A stretch of 64,000 bases of DNA from Thiohalocapsa sp963695445 (GCA_963695445.1 CAVOGV010000047.1:1-64000); one strand, 5' to 3'. Counted from the stretch's first letter, positions 7,283-16,564 are shown. Notes: a model not told the origin generated them from the sequence alone. Numbers and translations are program-made.

Positions 7283-9457
7283 ATGGACGACACTGCTATG
7301 ACGACCGCAGGCAAATGCCCTGTGATGCACGGCGCGAATACGGCCGTTGGAACATCGAACATGGACTGGTGGCCGAAGGCGCTGAACCTCGACATCCTGC
7401 ATCAGCACGACACCAAGACCAATCCGATGGACACGGGCTTCAACTATCGGGAGGCAGTCAAGACGCTCGACGTGGAGGCGCTCAGGAAGGACCTGCACGC
7501 CCTGATGACCGACAGCCAGGACTGGTGGCCGGCGGACTGGGGCCATTATGGCGGTCTGATGATCCGCATGGCTTGGCACTCCGCGGGCACGTACCGCATT
7601 GCCGACGGCCGTGGCGGCGCCGGGACGGGCAATCAACGTTTCGCTCCGATCAACAGCTGGCCTGACAACGTCAACCTGGACAAGGCGCGCCGTCTGCTTT
7701 GGCCCATCAAGAAGAAGTACGGCAACAAGATCAGCTGGGCGGACCTGATCATTCTCGCAGGTACCGTGGCCTATGAATCCATGGGCCTGAAGACCTTCGG
7801 CTTTGCCTTTGGCCGCGACGATATCTGGCATCCGGAGAAGGACACCTACTGGGGCTCGGAGAAGGAATGGCTGGCGCCTAGTGAGAATCCCAACAGCCGT
7901 TACTCCGGCGAGCGGGAGCTGGAAAACCCACTAGCCGCCGTGATGATGGGCCTGATCTACGTCAACCCCGAAGGCGTAGACGGCAATCCCGACCCGCTGC
8001 GTACCGCGAAAGACGTGCGGGAAACCTTTGCCCGCATGGCGATGAACGACGAGGAAACCGTCGCTCTGACCGCCGGTGGTCACACGGTGGGTAAATGCCA
8101 CGGCAATGGCGATGCCAGCCTGCTCGGGCCGGTCCCCGAGGGGGCTGATGTCGATGCACAGGGCCTTGGCTGGCAGAACAAGGCCAAGCGAGGCATTGGC
8201 CGCGACACCATGAGCAGCGGCATCGAAGGTGCCTGGACGACTCATCCCACGCGGTGGGACAACGGCTACTTCTCTCAACTGCTCAATTACGACTGGGAAC
8301 TCAAGAAAAGCCCGGCCGGCGCCTGGCAGTGGGAGCCGATTAACATCAAGGAAGAAGACAAGCCCGTCGATGTCGAGGATCCCTCGATCCGCTGCAACCC
8401 GATCATGACCGATGCCGACATGGCCATGAAGATGGACCCGGCGTATCACGAGATTTCCGAGCGGTTCTACAAAGATCCTGACTACTTCTCAGAGGTCTTT
8501 GCGCGCGCCTGGTTCAAGCTGACCCACCGAGACATGGGTCCTAAGGCGCGCTACATCGGCCCCGAGGTTCCGCAAGAAGACTTGATCTGGCAGGACCCGG
8601 TGCCCGCTGGCCGTGCCGACTACGACATCGCTGCGCTCAAGGCCAAGATCGCCGCTAGCGGCCTGAGTGTCGGCGAGATGGTGTCCACGGCGTGGGACAG
8701 CGCCCGGACCTTCCGTGGCTCGGACATGCGCGGAGGTGCCAATGGTGCGCGTATCCGCCTGGCCCCGCAGAAGGATTGGGAAGGCAACGAGCCGGCGCGT
8801 CTGGCCAAGGTCTTGGGCGTGCTTGCGGATATCGCGGCCGAGACCAGCGTCAGCCTGGCCGATGTCATCGTGCTTGCTGGAAATGTCGGTATCGAGCAGG
8901 CGGCCGAGGCGGCCGGGGTCGACATTACCGTTCCCTTTGCGCCCGGTCGTGGCGATGCCACCGACGCGATGACCGATGCCGAGTCCTTCGAGCCGCTGGA
9001 GCCGATCCATGACGGTTATCGCAGCTGGCTCAAACAGGATTACGTCGTCAGCGCCGAAGAGCTGATGCTCGACCGCACGCAGCTGATGGGTCTGACCGCC
9101 CCGGAGATGACCGCGCTTGTCGGCGGTATGCGTGTGTTGGGCACCAATCACGGCGGCACCAAGCATGGTGTGTTCACCGATCGCGAAGGCGTCTTGAGCA
9201 ACGACTTCTTCGTCAATCTGACGGATATGGCCTACAGATGGGAGCCAGTGGGCGAGAACCTGTATGAAATCCGCGACCGCCAGACCGGACAAGTCAAATG
9301 GACGGCGACCCGAGTCGATCTGGTGTTCGGGTCCAACGCGATCCTCCGTGCCTATGCCGAGGTCTACGCGCAGGATGACAACAGTGACAAGTTCGTTCAG
9401 GACTTCGTTGCCGCATGGGCAAAGGTCATGAGCGCCGATCGCTTCGATCTAGCTTGA
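7283..9457 (+). CDS. katG: catalase-peroxidase KatG
   Basis: Encodes 724 residues, the normal length for the haem enzyme that removes hydrogen peroxide by catalase and peroxidase reactions. The distal Arg-Trp-His triad is seen in IRMAWHSAGTYR, the Tyr of the Met-Tyr-Trp adduct in LIYVNPEG, and the Met and proximal His in FARMAMNDEETVALTAGGHT. The C-terminal haem-less duplicate domain is present. I chose the ATG behind GGAGAGAG; an in-frame upstream start would add 15 unlikely residues. In a diazotroph it would protect against peroxide. Confidence 0.97.
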   Translation: MDDTAMTTAGKCPVMHGANTAVGTSNMDWWPKALNLDILHQHDTKTNPMDTGFNYREAVKTLDVEALRKDLHALMTDSQDWWPADWGHYGGLMIRMAWHSAGTYRIADGRGGAGTGNQRFAPINSWPDNVNLDKARRLLWPIKKKYGNKISWADLIILAGTVAYESMGLKTFGFAFGRDDIWHPEKDTYWGSEKEWLAPSENPNSRYSGERELENPLAAVMMGLIYVNPEGVDGNPDPLRTAKDVRETFARMAMNDEETVALTAGGHTVGKCHGNGDASLLGPVPEGADVDAQGLGWQNKAKRGIGRDTMSSGIEGAWTTHPTRWDNGYFSQLLNYDWELKKSPAGAWQWEPINIKEEDKPVDVEDPSIRCNPIMTDADMAMKMDPAYHEISERFYKDPDYFSEVFARAWFKLTHRDMGPKARYIGPEVPQEDLIWQDPVPAGRADYDIAALKAKIAASGLSVGEMVSTAWDSARTFRGSDMRGGANGARIRLAPQKDWEGNEPARLAKVLGVLADIAAETSVSLADVIVLAGNVGIEQAAEAAGVDITVPFAPGRGDATDAMTDAESFEPLEPIHDGYRSWLKQDYVVSAEELMLDRTQLMGLTAPEMTALVGGMRVLGTNHGGTKHGVFTDREGVLSNDFFVNLTDMAYRWEPVGENLYEIRDRQTGQVKWTATRVDLVFGSNAILRAYAEVYAQDDNSDKFVQDFVAAWAKVMSADRFDLA

Positions 9458-9520
9458 CGCTAAGTCGGGACCTAGCGGAGATGAGTTAAGGGGGTACGCT
9501 AGCCGCGCTAGAAACCGAAG

Positions 9521-10093
9521 ATGAAAGACATGCAACGTAAGGAGTCTGCACAAGACGCGGTAACGTTCGACAATATGGCCAAGGCGATTGAGGCCTTCGA
9601 GGTCACGCTAGTGACGCCGAATTCGCTCTTCGACCAATGGCTGGAGGGCAATGACGGGGCGCTCAGCGGCGAGCAAAAGGCGGGTCTCGAACTGTTCTTG
9701 GGCAAGGGCTGTGCGTCCTGCCATAGCGGCGTCAACGTCGGCGGTCAGGACTACTTCCCGTTCGGCCTGATCGAGCGGCCCGGCGCCGAAATCCTACCGC
9801 CGAACGACAGGGGCCGCTACCCGGTCACCAAGACCGTATCGGATGAGTTCCTCTTCCGCGCCGCCCCGCTTCGGAACATCGCGCTGACGGCGCCCTATTT
9901 CCACTCCGGCAAGATCTGGGACCTGGAGCAGGCCGTGGCGGTCATGGGCACCGCCCAACTCGGTGCCCACCTCACCGACGAGGAATCCGCGAGTATCGCC
10001 GAGTTTCTGCGCAGCCTGACCGGCGAGCAACCAGTGGTCGAGTATCCAATCATGCCGCTCGAGACCGCGCAGACGCCGAAGCCGACGAGCTGA
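9521..10093 (+). pseudogene. 5'-truncated di-haem cytochrome c peroxidase (CcpA/MauG family)
   Basis: The 190 residues correspond to the C-terminal half of bacterial di-haem peroxidases: FDNMAKAIEAFEVTLVTPNS, the high-potential haem site CASCH, the FLFRAAPLRNIALTAPYFHSG block and the closing LTDEESASIAEFLRSLTG. The N-terminal half with the peroxidatic haem and the export signal is absent, and the 63 bp before the ATG do not continue the homology. The product could not be exported or catalyse peroxide reduction. It sits right after katG, so one peroxidase gene has decayed beside another. Confidence 0.75.
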
Positions 10094-10104
10094 CGATATC
10101 GGCG

Positions 10105-10140
10105 CCTTGCATCCCCGTCGTCGACGGGGATGCTGCAAGG
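10105..10140. terminator. bidirectional hairpin between convergent genes
   Basis: GCATCCCCGTC and GACGGGGATGC pair perfectly over 11 bp with a three-base loop at 10120-10122. CCTTGCA/TGCAAGG sequences extend the stem imperfectly on the outside. It sits between the peroxidase remnant and nifS, which run toward each other, and suits a shared terminator. Confidence 0.6.
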
Positions 10141-10150
10141 ATCACCGACC

Positions 10151-11383
10151 TCAAGCATAGGCGGGCTGGAACGCCTTCTCGGGCTCCGTGACCGGCCCGT
10201 TGCCATCCCAGTAGGGCGAGAGTTTGCGCAACTGCGCGACGATGGGAGGCACTGCCTCGATGACGCGGTCGATCTCATCCGCGGTGTTGTAGCGCGATAG
10301 CGAGAAACGGGTGGTGCCGTGGGCGGCGGTGAACGGGATGCCCATGGCGCGCATCACGTGGCTTGGTTCCAGCGAGCCCGAGGTGCAGGCGGAGCCGCTG
10401 GAGGCGGCGATGCCGAGCTTGTTCAGTAGCAGCAGGATTGCCTCACCCTCAATGTATTCGAAGGCGATGTTGCATGTATTCGGCAGCCGGTTGGACGGGT
10501 CGCCGGTGACGAAGCAATTGGGTACGCTATCGAGGATGCCCTGTTCAAGTCGGTCGCGCAGCGCGCGCACGGTGGTCTTTTCCTCTTCCATGTGTGTCAT
10601 GGCCAGCTCGCAGGCCTTGCCGAGGGCGACGATCGATGCGCTGTTCTCGGTGCCGGCACGTCGGCCGCGCTCCTGGTGGCCGCCGCGCAGCAGCGGCCGA
10701 AAACGGGTGCCGCGGCGCAGATAGAGCACCCCAATGCCCTTGGGCGCATGCAGCTTGTGGCCGGACAGCGACAGCATGTCGATGGCGGTGTTCTTGAGAT
10801 CGATGGGCACCTTGCCCACCGCCTGTACGGCATCTGTGTGGAACATGACGCCGGCCGAGCGCGCCAGCTCGGCCATTTCTTCCACCGGGAACAGCGTGCC
10901 GCTCTCGTTGTTGGCCCACATCACCGAGACGATGGCGACCTTGTTCGACAGGGCGTCCATGTACTGCTGCATGTCGAGCCGGCCCTTGTTGTCCACCGTC
11001 AGGTAGTGAACCTCATAGCCGTCCTTTTCCAGATGCTCGCAAAGCGTCAGCACCGCCGGGTGCTCGACCAGGGTGGTGATGATCTCGCGTCGCTCGGGTT
11101 GGGCCTTCAGAGCGGACAGGATGGCGGTCGAGTCCGATTCGGTGCCGCAGGATGTGAAGACGATCTCGGAGTCCAGCTCGGCGCCGAGCAGCGCCTGTAC
11201 CTGCTGGCGTGCCTGCTTGATGGCGCGCCCGACGCGGTCGCCGAATTGATGCAGCGACGATGGATTGCCGAATTGCTCGGTGAAGTAGGGCAGCATAGCG
11301 GCCACCACCTCGGGGTCGACCATGGTGGTCGCGTTATTGTCCAAGTAGATACCGGTCGGCGTCGTGGGAAGTGTATTGCGCAT
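10151..11383 (-). CDS. nifS: nitrogenase-specific cysteine desulfurase NifS
   Basis: Encodes 410 residues. NifS is a PLP enzyme that takes sulfur from cysteine for Fe-S cluster building on NifU. Visible features are YLDNNATTMVDPEV at the N-terminus, HTDAVQAVGK, the PLP lysine in SLSGHKLHAPKG, and the catalytic cysteine loop ASSGSACTSGSLEPSHV. The ATG at 11383 gives the normal family start; an in-frame upstream extension has no homology. It lies directly downstream of nifU in the same direction and is presumably co-transcribed from the sigma-54 promoter at 12383. Confidence 0.95.
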   Translation of the reverse strand: MRNTLPTTPTGIYLDNNATTMVDPEVVAAMLPYFTEQFGNPSSLHQFGDRVGRAIKQARQQVQALLGAELDSEIVFTSCGTESDSTAILSALKAQPERREIITTLVEHPAVLTLCEHLEKDGYEVHYLTVDNKGRLDMQQYMDALSNKVAIVSVMWANNESGTLFPVEEMAELARSAGVMFHTDAVQAVGKVPIDLKNTAIDMLSLSGHKLHAPKGIGVLYLRRGTRFRPLLRGGHQERGRRAGTENSASIVALGKACELAMTHMEEEKTTVRALRDRLEQGILDSVPNCFVTGDPSNRLPNTCNIAFEYIEGEAILLLLNKLGIAASSGSACTSGSLEPSHVMRAMGIPFTAAHGTTRFSLSRYNTADEIDRVIEAVPPIVAQLRKLSPYWDGNGPVTEPEKAFQPAYA

Positions 11384-11420
11384 CGGATGCGTTCCTCGGG
11401 GCTTGATTGCTGAAACCAGG

Positions 11421-12320
11421 CTAAGCGCTTGTCGCTTGGACTCGGGCGCTCGGTGCTTGGCCCTTCGGCGCCGGGATGACGCGCACGAACTCACCCAGGT
11501 CCTCGACGATGCGCTGCTGGACGCCGTCCAGCGTGGTTGACGCCATCTGGCAGCCGGAACAGGCGCCGGTCATGTTTACGTAGACGTTCTTGCCGTCGAT
11601 GTCGACCAGCTCGATGTCGCCGTGGTCGCGTTGAAGGTTCGGGCGGATGGCCTCGATGGCGTCCTCGATGCGGCGGATGCGCTGCAGATTCGTGAGCTTG
11701 GCCTTGCCGACCGGCGGCGGCGCCGATGCAGACGGGTCGAAGGTCTTGCCCTGATCGGCCAGTACGCGGGTCAGGATCTCCTCGACGCCTTCGTGGCAGG
11801 CGGAGCAGCCGCCGCCGGCCTTGGTATAGTTGGTGACCTCTTCGACGGTGGTCAGCCCGTTGGCGCGGATGGTGTCTTCGATCAACACGGCGTCGACGGC
11901 GAAACACTTGCAGATCAGCGCGCCTTCCTCGTGGTCGTCCTTCCATTCCTCGCCGCGGTAGTTGGCGACCGCCGCCTGCAACGCCTCGCGGCCCATCACT
12001 GAGCAATGCATCTTTTCCGGCGGCAGCCCCTCCAGGAAGTCGGCGATGTCCTGGTTGCTGACATTTAGCGCGTCGTCCAGGGTCATGCCCTTGATGATCT
12101 CGGTCAGCGCGGAACTGGACGCGATGGCGGAGCCGCAGCCGAAGGTCTGGAAGCCGGCGTCGAGGATGGTCTCGGTGCTCGGGTCGACCTTCATGGTCAG
12201 GCGTAGGGCGTCGCCGCAGGACAGCGAGCCTACCTCACCAATGGCGTTCGCCTCGGCCACGGCGCCGGCATTGCGCGGGTTGAAGAAGTGCTCTTTGACG
12301 GTCTCGGAATAGTCCCACAT
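11421..12320 (-). CDS. nifU: Fe-S cluster scaffold NifU
   Basis: Encodes 299 residues with the full three-domain NifU layout. An IscU-like domain carries cluster cysteines in SLSCGDALRL, FGCGSAIASS and MHCSVMG. A central Bfd-like [2Fe-2S] domain carries CKC and CSACHEGV. A C-terminal Nfu domain carries ACSGCQMA. It assembles Fe-S clusters from NifS-derived sulfur for NifH and NifB targets. The start MWDYSETVKEHF, behind GGAG, is the usual one. A sigma-54 site and a NifA site lie upstream. Confidence 0.95.
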   Translation of the reverse strand: MWDYSETVKEHFFNPRNAGAVAEANAIGEVGSLSCGDALRLTMKVDPSTETILDAGFQTFGCGSAIASSSALTEIIKGMTLDDALNVSNQDIADFLEGLPPEKMHCSVMGREALQAAVANYRGEEWKDDHEEGALICKCFAVDAVLIEDTIRANGLTTVEEVTNYTKAGGGCSACHEGVEEILTRVLADQGKTFDPSASAPPPVGKAKLTNLQRIRRIEDAIEAIRPNLQRDHGDIELVDIDGKNVYVNMTGACSGCQMASTTLDGVQQRIVEDLGEFVRVIPAPKGQAPSARVQATSA

Positions 12321-12382
12321 GGCTTGGCTCCGGCTTTTGGGCATGTTGTTGACGATTGACGAATCGCGTTTACAACTGCATT

Positions 12383-12400
12383 AAGCAAAAGCCGCGCCAG
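12383..12400 (-). promoter_or_regulatory. sigma-54 (-24/-12) promoter of nifUS
   Basis: On the minus strand the sequence TGGCGCGGCTTTTGCTT has GG and GC ten bases apart, the defining spacing of RpoN promoters. It lies about 65 bp before the nifU start codon. Confidence 0.8.
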
Positions 12401-12460
12401 TAATGCATTTTGATCAATTAGCTGATTTGTAAGGAATCCAAGGTATTCGGGTCAGGCGGT

Positions 12461-12476
12461 TGTCGGAACCATGACA
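12461..12476. promoter_or_regulatory. NifA upstream activating sequence for nifUS
   Basis: TGT-N10-ACA at 12461-12476 matches the NifA binding consensus. Its centre lies about 95 bp upstream of the expected transcription start from the sigma-54 site, a normal distance for IHF-assisted looping. Confidence 0.75.
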
Positions 12477-12619
12477 GGGCTCCGGTGGCCATCGGTGGGA
12501 ATTCGGACAGCGAACCGTCATTACTGCCGCACTGGCGCCGCAACGGCTGGCCGGCGAGACCGCCTCGCAGATCTCGAAGTGGCGCGCAACCGCGCCCTAC
12601 CCAGCGATGATGCTTGCGG

Positions 12620-13030
12620 CTAGCGCTCCGAGCAGGGATAGGCGGACTGCAACGCATGCAGCACGACCAAGGCGGCCGGGTCCGGGAGTTCGCCCTCATG
12701 ATTGGCGCCGTAGTGGATGAACGCTTCGGCCAATTCGCCAGCGCTGATGTTCTCGGGTGTACAGATGCGCGTACTGGTCGGGACTTGCGTCGGGCCGTCC
12801 ATTTGCATCAGACGGACTGCCTCTTCGACACCGCTGACGAAGCCGGCGCAGTAGCGCCGGCGTTCCCTGCCAACTCTGGATAGACGGCTGGAGGCGCAGG
12901 CCAGCAGCATGTCGCCGGCGTTCTGCTGCTGTGGAAATTCCGGCTGCGCTTGTTCGGTCGGTGGGGCTTGGGCGGCAGCTATCAGCGGTGCGAGGGACAG
13001 GGCGATCAGCGTCAGATGGCGGTGGTGCAT
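12620..13030 (-). CDS. Rap1a/Tai-like periplasmic protein
   Basis: Encodes 136 residues with a signal peptide (MHHRHLTLIALSLAPLIAAAQA), followed by a Rap1a/Tai-type domain: NAGDMLLACASS, RYCAGFVSGVEEAV, the C-terminal ALVVLHALQSAYPC, and paired cysteines. Family members include immunity proteins against type VI amidase effectors, but many stand-alone copies have no known role. No effector gene is adjacent here. It sits between the nafY/DUF6129 genes and the nifU promoter. Whether it belongs to the nif transcript is unclear. Confidence 0.65.
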   Translation of the reverse strand: MHHRHLTLIALSLAPLIAAAQAPPTEQAQPEFPQQQNAGDMLLACASSRLSRVGRERRRYCAGFVSGVEEAVRLMQMDGPTQVPTSTRICTPENISAGELAEAFIHYGANHEGELPDPAALVVLHALQSAYPCSER

Positions 13031-13116
13031 GGTGGGCTCGGCTTCGCGGAGGTGGCTCGTGCAGGCTCGCAGTATAGCCTCGACGCGATGGCCGATCGTA
13101 CCCTGCAACTCGGAAT

Positions 13117-13143
13117 GGGACGAATGAATTCGCCCCACAACCG
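13117..13143. repeat. GGGCGAAT-type palindromic repeat
   Basis: The segment has the form GGGACGAATGAATTCGCCCC followed by ACAACCG, an imperfect palindrome. Three more copies lie at 14320-14422. It is REP-like: short, intergenic and palindromic. Confidence 0.6.
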
Positions 13144-13158
13144 ACAAGTTGCGCGGGT

Positions 13159-13443
13159 TCAGGGCTCGTCGCTGACCTCGGCGAGCACCAAGCCAGTGGC
13201 GCTTTCGAGACTGCGCGTGAACGAGATGCAGTGCTCGCTGCCGTTGATGAGGTAGATGTTGAAGCCGTCGGCCTCGCGAAACGGGTTGATACCCGCGCCG
13301 ATGTCGTCGTCGAGGCAGTAGGTGAAGTGAATGTCTGGAAAGGCGTCGCGCAGCGCCGCGGTGGATTCCGTGCTGACGCCAGCGCGTGTGATGATCGTGG
13401 CGATTTGGTCCAGCAACGCGTCGGTAATCTTTTCTGTGGTCAT
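13159..13443 (-). CDS. nif-associated DUF6129 protein
   Basis: Encodes 94 residues, acidic and soluble, with motifs such as LLDQIATIITRAGVS, FTYCLDDDIG and FNIYLINGSEHCISFT. I recall proteins of this kind in nif clusters of Gammaproteobacteria under DUF6129. Its function is not known. It lies downstream of nafY in the nifHDKT transcription direction, which suggests a role in nitrogenase maturation or support, but only by association. Confidence 0.6.
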   Translation of the reverse strand: MTTEKITDALLDQIATIITRAGVSTESTAALRDAFPDIHFTYCLDDDIGAGINPFREADGFNIYLINGSEHCISFTRSLESATGLVLAEVSDEP

Positions 13444-13555
13444 GACCTGAGCCTTCGTTGCACAGCGTCCTGTGGGCGCGAAACGGATAAGCGATGCGTG
13501 ACACCCCGGATCCGAGTCACGCGAGGACCCTCGGCGACTCCTTGTTTTCCGCCTC

Positions 13556-14281
13556 TCAAGCTTCTTCGGTGTCACGCTCGAAACGCACGCGCGCGTCCGT
13601 GTCCTGTCCCATGACCTTGGCCAGCCAGGGCGGGGCCTTGTCGGCGAGCACGGCGCTGAGCGCGGCGATCCGCTCGCGGGCGTTGCCGCCGTCGGGGAAC
13701 TTGATCGGATGGATGTCGAGTTTGACCACCTTGGCCGCCGCGGGGCCGCCGATGGAGGCGACATAGAGCACTTGGCAGTCCTTGATCAAGGCTGCGCGAT
13801 AGGCGTTCTTGTCGTCCTGGACCTCGGCCGTGCTGTCGTCGATGGACCGGACATCGATCAGCCGGAAACCGTTTGCCGTCACCTGATAGACCAAAAAGCG
13901 CCGGCAAGAACCGAAGTGGCCGTCGAGCAGTTCGCCGCCATTGGAGGCGCAGGCCACGCGCACGGAGCCGGGCAGATCGCCGTCGCCCTCGGACTCAAAC
14001 AGCGGCTCGATCTCGGGGGCCGGCTCGATGTCGGCGGTACCCTGACCCTTGAGCAATGCCAGCGCTTGTTTCAGCGGCCCGGCGTCGATGTCGACCAACT
14101 CGCCGTCAGCGCCGGCCTTGAGTGTTTTGACCGTCAGTCCGTCAAGCTTGGCGGCGGTGGGCGGCAGGCCGACCAGGTCGCTGAGCACGCGCAGCAGGCG
14201 TGCCGGGTCGGTGTCCGGCAGCGCACGGGCTGCGAGTCCGATGCGCAGAGCGATCTCGTCGGAGATGACTTCTTGGGTCAT
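13556..14281 (-). CDS. nitrogenase cofactor-binding protein NafY/NifY type
   Basis: Encodes 241 residues. The N-terminal ~100 residues form the helical region typical of NafY/NifY (LRIGLAARALPDTDPARLLRVL). Residues ~105-235 are a NifX/NifB-C-type domain with RVACASNGGELLDGHFGSC, where the His of GHFGSC matches the FeMo-cofactor ligand of NafY. Such proteins hold cofactor or apo-dinitrogenase during assembly. The position downstream of nifHDKT matches the Azotobacter-like nifHDKTY order. I leave the symbol open because NafY and NifY are hard to separate by eye. Confidence 0.8.
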   Translation of the reverse strand: MTQEVISDEIALRIGLAARALPDTDPARLLRVLSDLVGLPPTAAKLDGLTVKTLKAGADGELVDIDAGPLKQALALLKGQGTADIEPAPEIEPLFESEGDGDLPGSVRVACASNGGELLDGHFGSCRRFLVYQVTANGFRLIDVRSIDDSTAEVQDDKNAYRAALIKDCQVLYVASIGGPAAAKVVKLDIHPIKFPDGGNARERIAALSAVLADKAPPWLAKVMGQDTDARVRFERDTEEA

Positions 14282-14319
14282 GGGTCGTTACCTCTTGGCG
14301 GCGTCGGCCTTGTGTTCGT

Positions 14320-14422
14320 GGGGGCGACTGAGTTCGCCCTGACGCCCGAATGCCGGGCCGGGGCGAGTGAATTCGCCCCTACAACCGAATGTCTGCGCGG
14401 GGCGGATGAATTTGCCCCGCGC
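14320..14422. repeat. three tandem GGGCGA-type palindromes
   Basis: Three related palindromes (about 14320-14340, 14358-14386, 14395-14422) share the pattern GGGGCGA-x-TGAATTCGCCCC with variations, and the last has extra G/C arms. They fill the gap between the ferredoxin and nafY genes and may form stacked RNA hairpins in the nif transcript. Confidence 0.65.
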
Positions 14423-14436
14423 AGCTTTCATTCGGC

Positions 14437-14631
14437 TCAGGCGGGGATGATGCAGTCGTCTTCCATGCAGGCGTCGAGGCACTGCGGTGCGTCGAACTCG
14501 CCTTCGCACTCGGTGCAGCTTGCCGCATCAATGGCGTAGACCCCTTTGAAGGGCTTGATGGAGTCGGTGGGGCAGACCGGTTCGCAGTCGCCGCAGGCTG
14601 TGCATACGTCTCTTACGATTTTTAGGGCCAT
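14437..14631 (-). CDS. 2[4Fe-4S] ferredoxin (Alvin type)
   Basis: Encodes 64 residues with two cluster motifs. The first is C10-x2-C13-x2-C16-x3-C20. The second is C39-x2-C42-x8-C51-x3-C55, followed by an extra C60. The longer spacing inside the second motif is the Allochromatium vinosum (Alvin) type of low-potential ferredoxin. Lying between nifT and nafY, it is a likely electron carrier to nitrogenase reductase or to cofactor-building enzymes. Confidence 0.9.
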   Translation of the reverse strand: MALKIVRDVCTACGDCEPVCPTDSIKPFKGVYAIDAASCTECEGEFDAPQCLDACMEDDCIIPA

Positions 14632-14664
14632 GGTGGAAGTCTCCGGAAGAATTCGAGTTCGGGT

Positions 14665-14883
14665 TCAGTCGTCCGCGCGCTTGAAGCGCAGCGTGGTCGG
14701 GAACGTAGGCGGTGGGCTGATCGGGTCGATGTACCAGCGCGAGCCGTCGGTGAGTTCGACCTCGCCGCCCCAGGCGTCCGCGGTGTCGGTCTCGACGGTG
14801 GCGATGGTCTCTTCCATGTCCTTCTTCGCGACATAAAACAGCAGACCGCCGGCGTCGTTCTTTCTAATCATCACATTCGGCAT
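14665..14883 (-). CDS. nifT: NifT/FixU protein
   Basis: Encodes 72 residues matching NifT: MPNVMIRKNDAGGLLFYVAK at the start, GGEVELTDGSRWYIDP and TFPTTLRFKR. NifT is a small conserved protein of nif operons, immediately downstream of nifK here as in other diazotrophs. Its exact function is not known and mutants usually have mild phenotypes. Confidence 0.9.
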   Translation of the reverse strand: MPNVMIRKNDAGGLLFYVAKKDMEETIATVETDTADAWGGEVELTDGSRWYIDPISPPPTFPTTLRFKRADD

Positions 14884-14941
14884 CGATATTCCTCGCTATC
14901 GACGGGCTGCGCGAAGCGCAGTCCGTCGTTCTTGGTTCGCG

Positions 14942-16514
14942 TTAGCGAACCAAGTCGTAGTTGTAGTCGGTCGTACCCATGCCGCGGGTATCGTCGTCGA
15001 GCTTCTCCAGCACGGCGTTGACCAGCGTGGTCAGCATGTACATGGCACCTTCGTAACCGTAGGTGGTCATGCGATGCAGGTGATGACGGTCAAAGATCGG
15101 GAAGCCGATGCGGATCAGCGGCACCTCGAACTCAGGCCCCTTCTGCAGCGTGTCGCGCTGGATGAACTTGCCGTAGCTGTTGCCGATCAGGAAGTCCGGC
15201 TTGTCGGTGAAGCACAGCGAGCGCATGTGCCACAGGTCCTTGCTGATGTGCACCGTGGAGCCCTGGCCGTAGGGCGACTCGGACAGCATCTTCTCCATGG
15301 CCTTCTTCCAGCGCTTGTTGGCGTGGTTGCAGAGCACGTGGGTCGGCTCGGCACCCAGTTCCAGCAGGAACTTGGTCATGCCCATGACGAAGTCGGCGTC
15401 GCCGTAGAGGGCGAACTTCTTGCCGTGCAGCCAGGCGTGGCTGTCCGTCATCATGTCCACCAGGCGGCCGCGCTCCTTGGCCAGACTCTCCGGGATCGGC
15501 TTGCCGGAAAGCTCGGAGACCTTCATCAGGAACTCGTCGGTCCACTCCAGACCCATCGGGATGTCGACATGGTTGCAGGGCTGCTTCCAGGTGTTCTCGA
15601 CGAACTTCTTAGTCTTCGGCAACTGCCAGGGCTGCAGCAGCAGGGTGTCGATGGCGTTCGGGGCATCCTTCATCTCGTCGATGCTGGTGCCGCCGTCGTA
15701 CATGCGATACTCGCCGTCGGCCGGGGTGTCGAGCACCTCGGTGGGGTCGCAGAGCAGCGTGTAAGCCGACGCCCATCTCCTGCATCATCCGATGCAGCAC
15801 GCGATAGTTGCCCAGGTAGGTCTCGAAGCCCGGCACCAGGTTGATCTTGGCATTGGAGCCGACCACCTTGTCTTCCATGAAGTTCAGCGTGAAGTAGCGC
15901 TGAATGCCCTCGAACATGTTGTCCCAGCCGGTGGTGTGGCTGCCGACGAAGCTCGGCGTATGCGCGAACGGGGTCGGGAACTCCTGCGGGATGTGACCTT
16001 CCTTCTTGGCGTTGCCGATGAAGGCGTTGAGGTCGTCACCGATGACCTCGGCCATGCAGGTGGTGGAGACCGCGATCATCTCCGGCTTGTACAGGGCCTT
16101 GGCGTTCTCCAGACCGTCGAACATGTTCTTCTGGCCGCCGAACACCGCCGCGTCCTCGGTCATGGAGTCGGATACGCAGGCGATCGGCTCCTTGAAGTGA
16201 CGGTTGAAGTAGGTGCGGAAGTATGCGACGCAGCCCTGGGAGCCATGCACGTAGGGCAGGGTCTTCTCGAAGCCCAGCGCGCAGAGCACGGCGCCCAGCG
16301 GCTGACAGGCCTTGGCCGGGTTCACGGTCAGGGCCTCGCGGGCGAAGTTCAGCTCCTGATATTCCATGGTCGTGGACCACTCGAAGACCTCGTCCATCTT
16401 CGCCTGCTCGGGGCGCTCTTCGACGGCGTCTTGCTTGTTGCCCAGGTTTTCCTTGTACTCGTCTTCACGGAACAGCGGGTAGCTAGGTTTGATGTTGTCG
16501 ACTGTCTGGCTCAT
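14942..16514 (-). CDS. nifK: nitrogenase MoFe protein beta subunit NifK (one frameshift)
   Basis: Two overlapping frames make up one NifK of about 523 residues. The N-terminal frame (from 16514) carries P-cluster cysteines in NPAKACQPLGAV, YVHGSQGCVAYFRTYF and STTCMAEVIGDD. The C-terminal frame resumes at LDTPADGEYRMYDGG and ends DYNYDLVR. The switch falls where EMGVG should be followed by YTLLCDP; removing one A of the AA at 15763-15764 restores the frame. A dead nifK beside intact nifH and nifD is unlikely, so I treat this as a sequence error. It pairs with NifD to form dinitrogenase. Confidence 0.93.
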
Positions 16515-16564
16515 GGGGTGCTCCTGCCGCGCCGCTAATCCGCGGACGACGGCTTGGGAAATCT

